The notes below the pieces were generated by a model, which was not told where the DNA came from, did no database searches, and saw only the letters and a list, made by a program, of their open reading frames with translations. A stretch of 64,000 nucleotides of DNA. Origin: Sphaerolaimus hirsutus (Eukaryota; Nematoda; Chromadorea; Monhysterida; Sphaerolaimidae). Shown one piece after another: positions 59,201 through 64,000 of the stretch. Position 1 is the first letter of the stretch, and every line of letters begins with the position of its first letter. Made by a program: the position numbers and the translations under genes. The stretch is from contig OZ038452.1 in assembly GCA_964036195.1 (NCBI GenBank), forward strand, positions 17,850,704 to 17,914,703, given 5' to 3'.

Positions 59201-62200
59201 TATTGGTTATGTTTACATGCAGTGGCGGCTCGTAACCGGCAGGGGTATGCTGCCAGACATCAAGGGCTTTTTCCAAAGAAAGGGCAGAAGGGACAGAAAC
59301 CCAAACAAATGGGAGCCCCGTCCGTTCAGCAAGGAAAAATCGGTAAGCGACGGCGACGTAACCGCCAGAAGAAACCGAAAAGCGGCTTCGACAAACCCGC
59401 TTTGTCAAATCAAACCGTCACACAATCGTCAAGTTCGTCACAGTTACCTTCAAAGTTTGTCACACCCCTCAAACGAGTATCTCCATTCAAACGGCTTTCA
59501 GGACGCTCGGTACAGCCTAGATCGGATCCCCCGGTCAGTTATAGTACCGAACGCGCCGAAGAAATCGAAATGGAGACGGGTGCGCGCCGGGTCACAAAAC
59601 CTGCACCCCCCTGCGAGTCACAACCGCAGAGCTCGTCACCAAACGCCAGACTCACAGTCACCGAGCCTGTCACAACGGAAGTCACAATGGAAGACGCGAT
59701 CCCTGACCGCGAGCCCTTGCAAAAGCGACTCAAGAGATTCGCTGGAGTCGCAGGGCTCCCAGGTGAGCAGCAATCGTCACACCAGACATTTTCCTTTATA
59801 CCCCAAACTTTTCACAAATTCAATAACATCAATAAAAAACTGGTCAAATCAAAAGTTAAACGATCTAAAAAGATCCGTGACCTTCCTCAAACAAACACCT
59901 TCACAGTCCGACATAGAACTCGGAGAGATGGAAGAAAGTCACGATCAAGATCTAGATCCCCCTCCGTATCATTTGACCAAGTCAACTCAATCACTTCACA
60001 ATGTACGACCTCATTCACAACCTCCCATGTCCCCTTGCTATCAAGCCAACCGCTTGCAGCATCGGAGCAATGGCAGCCCACCGAGCCGTCGAAGACGATC
60101 GTCGACGAGACCGACACGCTCCGACAAGCCTTCGAGAAGCTCGCCAAGGAATCTGAGAAGCTCCCCAACTGGCCGGGCAGACCAGCGGGGGCCCCAGAAG
60201 ACCAAGCGCCCGGACACGGGGAAGGCAGCCAGCCTGAGGAGGATGCCGTCGAACCCATGGACGAGCATCATGAGGAGGGCCGGGAAAATGCCGGCGTCGA
60301 AGACGCCGACGATCTGCTACCACAGGAGTGATGAGAGTATCACAGGCGTTTGATTTTGATTTTGTTTCACATCAATTTGCCGAGATTGGCTGAGATAAAA
60401 TTAAATTAAATTTAATTTTTATTCTAGTTTCGGGAGTGTGTAACATTGTCGTAAAATGTAAAACCTATAATATTTAAGTTAACGTCTTTTTGTTCGCTTT
60501 TATATTTAATTAATTCAACTTATCAAGATTTCATTCATATTTACATTCCCATTTTAACATCTTCACATTCGTCATTTAATATCTCAAGCGATGTTGTTTA
60601 CAACGTGCGCTTCACATCGCTCACATATTTAGATCTTAGTCATTGCTCACATTCCGCCACATTTCCTTGACAAGCAGCATGCAAATACGCCGTCATGTTT
60701 ATGTTAAGCGGCGGGCCCGCCCCGAGTGGGGGGCCGGGCCCGCGCGCCATTTCAAATGCTGTCTGGCTTGTCTCACATTTTCACTATCTTGTCAGTTTAG
60801 CTCGCTTTTCATCGGAGAAGCGAGCGGGCAAGGATTGAACTTTCACAATTGGAAATGTTGGGTAAAAATCGGAGATTAGAGCCGACCGATTGGCGCCATC
60901 GGTCTGGCCCTTAAAAGCCGATTTCACAGCTAAAATCAGCAGTGTTTGCAACCTCGTCAACTTCACACGAATCTCTTCCTAGGATCTAAATAAGCGCCGT
61001 TTGTCACTTTATTGAGTCGCTTGTTTTTGGTGCTAAGTTTAACGCTTGGTGCTTTAAGTCACCTCAGTGCTTTATTTCACACCTGCGCTGTTTGAGGTGC
61101 TTTATTCACAACCGCGCCACTTAATTGTCGCCTTTTGTCGTAATTAAGTGCCTTCTTTAAAATTGCCTTATTTCTCCGGTAATTAGAGCTTCTTTTACGT
61201 TTTAATTAAGTAATTAATTTAGTTGTAAATTAATTCCCTTGTTTACGTATATTTTTATATATATTTTATTTACACTTATTTCTTTGTATTTAATTGTCTA
61301 AATAAAAACGTTCGTCAAAACTTTTGGTAAACAATCTAAATTTGCTTTCACACTAACTCACGTCAATTCACTTCAACTCAACTAATCACATTTGATAAAA
61401 TAACGGAACGTCAACTAGAGACGACGCTTCACGTCAACTTTCATTTGTTCACATTTGTCCTCTTCCTCGGTTAGGAATAGGAGCTGGTTCACAAGTCAAT
61501 TCAAAAGGTTCCGTATTATTTTACAGCTGCGGCGAATGACTTACTGGACGTGTACAGACACACAAGAACCAGAACCATTTGATGACAAGAAACGTAACAA
61601 TACGAGCAGAGTGCAGCCAATGGAGCTGACCAGCACTTCGAACAGTTCCACGAATGGCGCGAGCACGTCGATGTGGTGCAGAATAGTGTTGCATTTGTTG
61701 CGGCTTGATGCGTGAGTGTAAAGTGACGAATAGAGTTGTTAAAAGTACCAGACACTTTGAAAAGTTTGATGTAAATGTAGAGTATTGTCATGTCACACGG
61801 TGAAGTTACTGACGTACAATTGCGGAAAACGATATAAATTTTGACCGAGAAAATGTGGAAGCATTTTTAACCCAGATAAACACAAAAACATGTTTCTCGA
61901 ATTACAAAAATGTAAGGTAAATACTTCCTATTTAGAGGCAAACTGCAAAATGAAACACCTACAAAATAGGTTTCACTTCTGGAGCTGCGATAATTCTTTG
62001 TGCTTAGAAAGGTAAGAACATTCAAGAACATTCACCAAACATGTAAAAATTTAAGGGGGAAAAATCATGAAATAAATAGTGAATCAATGTAAGAAAATGT
62101 ACATGGCAGTATTTGAGTGAGTGAAATAAGTCGAGATTACACATAGAGTGGGGAGGAAATTTACGAGTATCTTCCAAAAACAGTGCGATCACTGTAACAC

Positions 62201-63377
62201 ACCAGCAAACAGTGCCACACTGAACCCTCCCAGCAATGAACGGACAGCAAAGGCACCCGCAGGGGGAGGATACTGTAACGTATCTCCGCGTAACGTATCC
62301 TTATTCATGTACCTGTCCGTATCCACTTTGCGGGACACGGAAAACTTTCAATGTAGCGATAGGAATCCCGAATGTACCTATCCGTATCCTACCTCCATGT
62401 GTGTAACCGGAACCGGAAGTGTGCAGGCAGTTAGATCAAATATTGGGGGATTAGAAAGTTCAAGTAAGTGCAATTGTAACGTGACAATCCTTCATATAAT
62501 GTATTCAACGTTAAAAAAAAGATAGATGTGCATTTAAGTGAAATGGAAGAACTAGACAATTCGCGTGTGTGCATAGTAAACCTAAATATTTATACTTATC
62601 AACATTTAACTGGCATTTAAGTGAAATATAAGGTGGTGCAATATAACATGTAAAAGAGTAGTAGATTTTACATTTTCCTGGGGAAAAAGTATTTGACTCA
62701 CATTTATGCGTGAGTATGAGTAAAAAAAGTATTTAACATTTTCCCTTCTTTGTGGTGAGTAAAAAAGTTAAACGTTTACATATACTTAGAAAAAGTTCAG
62801 TAATTTAACAACTCTGGTGGAACAGCGCAAACTTGATGTTTGTTAGTGTGTATACTCGGCAGACATGATACTCTACAAATAGATATGATTTATGTGTTTG
62901 GTTGGCAGACGGCCAACTGAAAACTTATGCATCAACATTTCGCAAAAGGAAAAAGAAAAAAAGAAACGTAAACACCAGAATTGACTAAAGTGATGACGTC
63001 ATGATGGGGTGTTTCCTCCGGAAAAATGTAAGGTGTAATGTCATCCGAGTATATGTCTGGTGGATACGCAACTGGAAATGCTTTTTTGCACTAATTAATG
63101 GGTGTACTGTAAAGAACCTATCATGTACAGATAAGAACCCTAATTGGGTTCCTTACAGTGAGGATTCCTTACGCGCAGATTCCTTACAGGAATCTACCCC
63201 CGCAGGCAAGCGTGCGGCCGCCCAGAGATGAACCCTGAACGCCGCATGACGCCGCCGCAGCGGGCGCACAACGACCGGCGCTGCATCGAGGTGCCGAGGC
63301 GCGAGCGCTGGCTGTGGAACGGCACCGCGCTAGTGCTGGCCGCCTTGGCGCTCGGCCATTATGTGTACTTCTTCTGA
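41239..63377 (+). CDS. SLC5-family sodium/solute cotransporter, gene 2 (element-riddled paralog)
   Basis: Exons: 41239-41436, 41836-42018, 43923-44193, 44274-44311, 44476-44518, 44596-44634, 44810-~44933, ~45600-45790, 46764-46849, 47087-47108, 47185-47335, 48154-48322, 48392-48483, 48680-48821, 61527-61711, 63206-63377 (TGA). About 701 residues, with the frame open throughout. Same family marks as gene 1 ([42 protein letters not shown]); the sugar-binding positions of SGLT1 are kept. The N-terminus is 36 residues longer than in gene 1. Four coding junctions are introners. Two of those, and the TIR element at 44934-45599, lack an acceptor AG. The penultimate exon follows a 12.7 kb intron with a BEL/Pao element. 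An open frame and conserved residues argue for a working gene. The non-AG junctions argue for unusual splicing or recent damage. The junction near 44933/45600 is unresolved. Confidence 0.82.
41529..41717. mobile_element. TACTCGG-terminal MITE (gene 2 intron 1)
   Basis: TACTCGGCGGACCGCA at the left, GTGATGTCCACCGAGTA at the right; near-identical ends to 13,505-13,685. Confidence 0.65.
42244..42605 (+). mobile_element. Introner-family copy 7 (gene 2 intron 2)
   Basis: Left flank CAGG (42,244-42,247) followed by TGGCAATCCCAAGTCCTG; right end GGGCTTGGGACCGCCCCGG. The right-hand repeat is not an exact CWGG. Arms are built of GTAAAGTGTCAAATGTAAAG. The centre holds the same GTATCCAAATCTTAT palindrome as copy 2. 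Confidence 0.65.
42726..43907. mobile_element. AGTTGTT-terminal MITE, copy B (gene 2 intron 2)
   Basis: Begins AGTTGTTAAAACGTATTTAC and ends AAGTTCAGTACTTTGAACAACT, with internal blocks as in 2,507-3,006 plus a ~450 bp AT-rich insert at 43,000-43,450. It ends 15 bp before exon 3 (43,923), so part of that acceptor region is element-derived or directly adjacent. Confidence 0.65.
44312..44475 (+). mobile_element. Introner copy 8 = intron of SLC5 gene 2 (CAGG TSD)
   Basis: A 164 bp GT-AG intron made wholly of the element. CAGG is at 44,309-44,312 and 44,473-44,476. Ends are TGGCGCTCCCAGACC and GGTCTAGGAGTGCAC. Excision restores GTG CAG|GTA ATG in [10 protein letters not shown]. Gene 1 reads GTG CAA GTT there with no intron (position 32,566/32,567). 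Confidence 0.92.
44635..44809 (+). mobile_element. Introner copy 9 with GT-TG ends (CTGG TSD), gene 2
   Basis: Element of 171 bp between CTGG at 44,632-44,635 and 44,807-44,810. Removing 44,635-44,809 restores ATT TCT G|GC TAC AAC in frame and gives continuous family sequence. The removed unit starts GT but ends TG. No AG in the element or just downstream gives the right phase. Gene 1 has no intron here. Confidence 0.85.
44934..45599. mobile_element. TIR element interrupting gene 2 coding sequence
   Basis: Inverted termini share AGAGCATCAAAT and GCATTTTTTG: the left begins just after LPW (TGG AA|GTAGAGC), the right ends before CCG GGC ATG (P-GMTF). Gene 1 is uninterrupted (LPWTGMTF). A GT is present at the left end, but no AG near the right end keeps the frame. 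The interior includes the 45,000-45,315 dispersed repeat. Superfamily not recognised, exact borders uncertain by a few bases. Confidence 0.6.
46850..47086 (+). mobile_element. Introner copy 10 (TTCC subfamily) with GT-TG ends, gene 2
   Basis: CTGG is at 46,847-46,850 and 47,084-47,087. Ends are TGCCAGTTCCGCC and GCGGAACTGGCCC. Excision restores CCG CTT CTG|GCT ATG AAC, matching the family around AYPQLVIK in gene 1, which has no intron here. The unit begins GT and ends TG. I find no in-phase AG alternative. Confidence 0.85.
47461..47646 (+). mobile_element. Introner-family copy 11 (TTCC subfamily) within gene 2 intron
   Basis: CAGG flanks at 47,461-47,464 and 47,643-47,646; ends TGCCAGTTCCGCAAATTGAG and CAATTTGCGGAACTGGCCT. 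It lies inside the larger intron 47,336-48,153, same orientation as the gene, so it is a potential nested intron. Confidence 0.8.
48484..48679 (+). mobile_element. Introner copy 12 = intron of SLC5 gene 2 (flanks CTGG / CAGT)
   Basis: A 196 bp GT-AG intron, ends TGCCAGTCCCAGACC and GGTCTGGGACTGCCC. Left flank CTGG, right flank CAGT, so the duplication is not exact. Excision joins GAC TG|T AAT and gives Cys where gene 1 also has Cys (GNPDC). Gene 1 lacks an intron here. Confidence 0.88.
48822..49286. other. Gene 2 intron, left of the BEL/Pao element
   Basis: Starts with donor GTTAGT. Includes a possible inverted repeat at about 48,885-49,220: GTCGGTACCCATTACACATCT on the left, and GATGTGTAATGGG words at about 49,170-49,215. 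The former acceptor CAG ends at 49,287. Confidence 0.5.
49292..50380 (+). repeat. 5' LTR of BEL/Pao element
   Basis: 1089 bp, TGTGTAAC...TTTACA. Contains a GC-rich palindromic block (GGCGGGCCCGCCCC, then GGGGGGCCGGGCCCGC) near 49,560-49,600 and AATAAAAACG about 220 bp from the end, which may act as a polyadenylation signal. Small frames inside it are not genes. Confidence 0.95.
50381..50400 (+). other. Primer-binding site
   Basis: TGGCGCAGCGAGCAGGGTGA follows the LTR's CA directly, the usual place and TGG start for a tRNA primer site. Which tRNA primes is not determined. Confidence 0.7.
50659..52824 (+). pseudogene. BEL/Pao gag, frame-disrupted
   Basis: Three consecutive frames cover gag. 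ATG 50,659 is open to a stop at 51,012. A second frame is open over 51,066-51,770. A return to the first frame runs from about 51,757 to 52,824. The middle part has the DUF1759-like capsid region ([16 protein letters not shown], then [12 protein letters not shown]). The last part carries three CCHC knuckles (CLFC..H..C, CTRC..H..C, CYYC..H..C) for RNA binding. The two compensating frame changes look like indels or assembly errors. The move from this frame to pol near 52,640-52,690 is in the -1 direction and could be programmed. Confidence 0.8.
52692..55481 (+). CDS. BEL/Pao pol: protease, reverse transcriptase, RNase H
   Basis: The open frame gives 929 codons. An aspartic protease motif FFDTG lies near residue 100. 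The reverse transcriptase spans about residues 400-610, with the first catalytic Asp in LLADIEKAF and the YxDD box present as YVDN near residue 552. RNase H covers about 730-900 (FCDAS, TRLELLG, WTDSTVV). It ends at an in-frame TGA (55,479-55,481), after which the same frame continues open into integrase, so the stop is either a mutation or read through. The upstream coding limit is before the first ATG in this frame. Confidence 0.88.
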   Translation: METVEAKIRGFQQKRYEVYPHLNPNQMSSSVPLQPSHRPTVEVLSAQAGYGNPKTATRQQAEQECEFDFAPIVRLQVAQASLVNKDAELNRVTDPLLIFFDTGCEYSYIKASVANEYNFENKGDVVLQMNVFATKTPVTVNTFLVEAVMPIYKHVDNKGNMLQIPLTLRAVDNLATYACPPPLSQDDKTVIYIVYGEHAQEQFAEQLELTEMTDEFCHKLCQPDVVIGQDYYWKFDIRPTEIELPSGLIIVESILGLMLGGNASSQSFVTTPDISPHQFMVSCSSHASSAVAVGQETLFQFHSLESIGITDDPLSHDDDIAEQLILESITLDPETGRYSVDWPFKSTIQELPTNNAEAFRRFLSLLKRFRKDPDLFATYAKVISDQLHKGVIEPVYGSQDSLQEHILPHQPVITPGRSTTCRIVYDGSAGKPSLNNCLFRGPVLTPLALGLMLRFRAGKVVLLADIEKAFLQIALHPKSRAFTKFYWLRDDTIPTHEDNIQMMQFTRVLFGLTCSPSILSTVIKYHLEAELAHMHPAETHERLKLELLLNSIYVDNLVISIDDDKYAIQLYHLIKAVFARANFNMREWMTNSPIVSEKIKPDDLNPKKSQYIKVMGLVYNHIEDTIAVPAPKKDFTLIVTATRRNLNKLLASTYDPIGITAPALFQLKFRVSQIIQRCNITTWDELIEDPEADDLLDDLKRHLSSISQIKFPRSFHSFGIDVKAVTRPLELHVFCDASKDGYAVCAYLRQKAISPDEYGYEDDRYFSGFLTARTKLAPLPSKQGQPLTITRLELLGVTIGAQLIDYLHHELVELGGWKIHSNFLWTDSTVVIGWLYTAKPLATFVNNRVTKIHSQMSKHCIQICKVATKDNPADIASRGCTFDQLMIETMWFTGPTFFAEPLTSTMLDISQYQAQPVTEELAKGDTHIS
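55482..60353 (+). CDS. BEL/Pao integrase fused to envelope-like glycoprotein region
   Basis: Same frame as pol after the TGA; first ATG-like open count starts at 55,560 with 1597 codons. Integrase: HHCC zinc region near residues 150-195, catalytic D, D, E in [14 protein letters not shown] and QGGVYERM (about 224, 287, 320), then a DUF5641-like C-terminal part to about 570. From about 620 an ectodomain rich in Cys and NxT/S sites follows without a stop. A Gly-rich amphipathic stretch precedes one membrane helix (about 1201-1221). The pre-membrane pattern recalls class III fusion proteins (herpes gB / chuvirus type); this is a tentative match. The tail holds YPKL (about 1416) and PPPY (1467-1470), both of late-domain type. 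Confidence 0.75.
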   Translation, partial: PLYAGAVTSQPVSQPANALAQQVPVNLDPNLSQNITPQNPFVESRQRHIPSNPFEIDIRRFSTLSKLLRTVVYLLRVKTYWLNRSMHKAAKRESEYLSKPITQADLNEAFRHVLRISQAEECASCISQAQLGKHHMLKWDAWNNLLYCVTRVSHKEHRNPSLFYYLPKTGWLTTLVVTHFHELAGYSGMLHTLADLREHCWLSSAKQVVAKILRKCVTCRKAEGGPFTLPDFHTLPVTRTQSQIKPFQHIGIDYMGPLIYSQNGTRHSQHILLLTCFSTRAIHLESTNSVSTADTIMALNCFISRRGMPDTIWSDNAPAFKNCVKLLPDIKWHFITANSPWQGGVYERMVGLVKRLLKKACGRRCLTWHEFLTVMLDVEFSVNTRPLSYLSNTDIGAAILRPIHFLWGTPPPCYMDEKREMELDSTTIEPMRKIPKEEWDKLMDGSFNLTPSQISKSYTLTPPRVNDVNCIDEIALNSVPEKDRDDITLLWDQIRHKREVLWYEWSCQYIDLLKDRAKNQRLKKGTINEAPKRGQVVLITDDKQPRGMWQMGRVHEIHVSSDGKIRAVTVLSSNGRRTRRSPSNLVPLEIDTEDGVEYKIDTEVKDDDNSQPSPDKGDDSQTDQSHQQSQSSQQDARRANPRRTCRYTGTYSFWGNVSHLMALTLLIQSKLANVLTWTDQYHKTFNLCHKTRTGHAIQLPEKVTCHFPQVTAIEDIVVSIWTLRVQPQTTPIYRCFQQEHTIVTYMSLVGGKAMLPPEIIKNHRVTTYDCMIAYQNKTWKGEPLIKIGHALWSTNKSLHIDYCYFCHNLSNTVMNFHIEEGVVASLDGKKIVSEIQDLSHCNPQAGYCYDSDNGVSLWNATAFNKQCAFQEIGQFEAQYSQNHYIVEKLQAAFSVTWRSQQFPNNTECVPKDAKYIDQGSAFIQFLRYQLKKLKKPETEKAPLHFKLAPNLDVGVFHLLTARQQYEVDKIAHLEQKQFGSIWQQLCHIRQTQLDIIHAIVTFNPTLGLRALLGRQNLYAEWHGDILMFWDCKPVTAEIIYFQHEYNNTCYKFLPVKVTNHPHIMFVAPGTNDLITHSPIDHCLMKDHKYYQLNDNSWANENGPTNLHVTKLPIELIWAGSWKPFTLNVSGSPGVSMTDIAFSIMAAHHHFQNLQRLEQQVTRSVDYIATKSNYPKAVQAYIAGIGQGVGAYFEGVGKELGHIIHGSVTGGASALDTLLTGPLQTAVNIILIIITIACIGYIGYVYMQWRLVTGRGMLPDIKGFFQRKGRRDRNPNKWEPRPFSKEKSVSDGDVTARRNRKAASTNPLCQIKPSHNRQVRHSYLQSLSHPSNEYLHSNGFQDARYSLDRIPRSVIVPNAPKKSKWRRVRAGSQNLHPPASHNRRARHQTPDSQSPSLSQRKSQWKTRSLTASPCKSDSRDSLESQGSQVSSNRHTRHFPLYPKLFTNSITSIKNWSNQKLNDLKRSVTFLKQTPSQSDIELGEMEESHDQDLDPPPYHLTKSTQSLHNVRPHSQPPMSPCYQANRLQHRSNGSPPSRRRRSSTRPTRSDKPSRSSPRNLRSSPTGRADQRGPQKTKRPDTGKAASLRRMPSNPWTSIMRRAGKMPASKTPTICYHRSDESITGV
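59309..60331 (+). CDS. Overlapping 340-codon frame at the retroelement 3' end
   Basis: An ATG at 59,309 opens a 340-codon frame, wholly inside the tail of the pol-envelope frame but shifted. It is basic at first ([13 protein letters not shown]), has an RS-like patch ([11 protein letters not shown]), a helical stretch ([17 protein letters not shown]) and an acidic end. The frame is also open upstream to 59,189. Whether it is translated is unknown; it may be an accessory protein or a by-product of biased composition. Confidence 0.4.
   Translation: MGAPSVQQGKIGKRRRRNRQKKPKSGFDKPALSNQTVTQSSSSSQLPSKFVTPLKRVSPFKRLSGRSVQPRSDPPVSYSTERAEEIEMETGARRVTKPAPPCESQPQSSSPNARLTVTEPVTTEVTMEDAIPDREPLQKRLKRFAGVAGLPGEQQSSHQTFSFIPQTFHKFNNINKKLVKSKVKRSKKIRDLPQTNTFTVRHRTRRDGRKSRSRSRSPSVSFDQVNSITSQCTTSFTTSHVPLLSSQPLAASEQWQPTEPSKTIVDETDTLRQAFEKLAKESEKLPNWPGRPAGAPEDQAPGHGEGSQPEEDAVEPMDEHHEEGRENAGVEDADDLLPQE
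60437..61525 (+). repeat. 3' LTR of BEL/Pao element
   Basis: 1089 bp, nearly identical to the 5' LTR; differences seen in the GTGATG/GCGATG, ATTGCTC/ATCGCTC, CACGCA/CATGCA, TCGGCAG/TCAGCAG and CTCTGG/CTCCGG words. Its last bases TTATTTTACA plus the G of the target duplication make the acceptor for the gene 2 exon at 61,527. Confidence 0.95.
61732..62814. mobile_element. AGTTGTT-terminal MITE, copy E (gene 2 last intron)
   Basis: AGAGTTGTTAAAAGTACC at the left and AATTTAACAACTCT at the right. The interior differs from copies A and B except at the right end (GTGAGTAAAA...GTTCAGTAATTT). It contains a stretch of GTAACGTATCC-like repeats near 62,275-62,400. Confidence 0.55.
62851..63054. mobile_element. 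TACTCGG-terminal MITE (gene 2 last intron)
   Basis: TATACTCGGCAGACATGA at the left, GTCATCCGAGTATA at the right; close relative of 21,514-21,733. Confidence 0.65.
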
Positions 63378-64000
63378 GACACGTGAACACTTTGGAGAGC
63401 CGTATGGGAATGCATTGTGCGGTTTGCTTTTAAATGTGAATAAGTGTAAATTTCATCGATTGTCGTTGGTAGGATTTTTTTCGCACACTCATAAGTAGTG
63501 ATTTTGGCGCAGAACTTTGGCGCCAAGCTCCAAAACGCCATGGCGCTTTTCCGACCCCTAGCGCCGAGCGCCAATAAGACCAGTGCAAGATGGCGCCAAG
63601 CGCCATGGTGCTTTTTGCTTTGGCGCTAGCGCTAAGCGCCGGCGCCAGGCATTTTGTTCCCAGTCAAAAATAGCGCTATTGCGCTTTTACATGGCGCCAT
63701 GGCGCTTTTACATAACTACTCATACGGTTCGCGGTTCTATACACAAGATACCGTACTTCACTACCGACAATTTATTATAGCTATAGTGCGTCAATGTATA
63801 ATAATTTTGTGATAAATTTTATAGAAAAATATTTACATAAATATTTTCTAATAATGATTCACGTACACAAAATACACCCGTGAAATCAGCAGGTAAAATA
63901 TTGATTTGGAATATTTAATTATCAAAATAATCAACTTATCGGCTTGTTTCAATTGGACTTACATAAATATGTATATTATCAAGTGTTATATTCAATGTTA
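63378..64000. repeat. Downstream flank of gene 2 with degenerate GGCGCC array
   Basis: About 63,495-63,715 holds AGTAGTGATTTTGGCGC ... TGGCGCTTTTACATAACTACT with GGCGCC/AGCGCC words. It is probably a decayed relative of the hAT-type GGCGCC elements. The rest is AT-rich with nothing recognised. Confidence 0.5.

Larger units (their letters stand above)
49287..61530 (+). mobile_element. BEL/Pao LTR retrotransposon with envelope-like domain
   Basis: Full element 49,292-61,525 (12,234 bp) with 5 bp target duplication GCTGC (49,287-49,291; 61,526-61,530), in the same orientation as SLC5 gene 2. Order: LTR, primer-binding site, gag, protease, reverse transcriptase, RNase H, integrase, envelope-like region, LTR. 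This order with a DUF1759-type gag and DUF1758-type protease indicates BEL/Pao. LTRs differ at about five of 1089 positions by eye, so the insertion is recent. Coding is broken by two frame changes in gag and one in-frame TGA in pol; another frame change at the gag-pol boundary may be programmed. Confidence 0.93.

Noticed and set aside
41239..63377. Gene 2 as a plain pseudogene
   Set aside because: Sixteen exons keep one open frame and the substrate-site residues; damage is limited to junctions inside inverted-repeat elements. A pseudogene remains possible but is not the simplest reading.

Overview
This is a repeat-rich metazoan (invertebrate) nuclear window. The evidence is spliced genes with GT-AG introns, two tandem SLC5-type sodium/solute cotransporter genes, a globin gene, a BEL/Pao LTR retrotransposon with an envelope-like domain, and dense short inverted-repeat transposons. 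I cannot name the species. An arthropod-like or other marine invertebrate is only a guess.

Layout. 1-4266: repeats, no gene I can defend. 4267-11126 (+): a globin-domain gene with a long low-complexity N-terminal region, at least nine exons with consistent phase, first exon(s) not found. 11127-27773: repeat desert, with foldback elements, a C-rich minisatellite, a ~4 kb satellite with a 1164 bp higher-order duplication, and nested hAT and other MITEs. 27774-35744 (+): SLC5 gene 1, complete in 12 exons, 655 aa, every phase matching. 35745-41238: repeats. 41239-63377 (+): SLC5 gene 2, about 701 aa, same family, carrying many more inserted elements. One is a recent 12.2 kb BEL/Pao element in its penultimate region. 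63378-64000: repeats.

Main discovery. A foldback element family (12 copies seen, two subfamilies with the same termini) behaves as an introner. Copies are flanked by a 4 bp direct repeat CAGG or CTGG (CWGG). The element's first base is T, so the left flank becomes CWG|GT, a splice donor. The duplicated CWG at the right flank becomes the acceptor. Removing the element restores the SLC5 reading frame exactly. Gene 1 has one copy where gene 2 has none, and gene 2 has four where gene 1 has none. When the target was CAGG the intron is GT-AG. When it was CTGG the intron is GT-TG with no usable AG, so either unusual splicing or hairpin-based RNA excision is needed. All five coding-exon copies in the SLC5 genes lie in the one orientation that makes a donor.

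Second, the BEL/Pao element (LTRs 1089 bp each, about five differences by eye, 5 bp TSD GCTGC) landed on a gene 2 splice acceptor. The A of its terminal CA plus the G of the duplicated target form a new AG immediately before the same exon. Third, the retroelement carries a 340-codon overlapping frame at its 3' end. Everything here was read by eye; alignments, RNA data and searches named in the findings would decide the open points.
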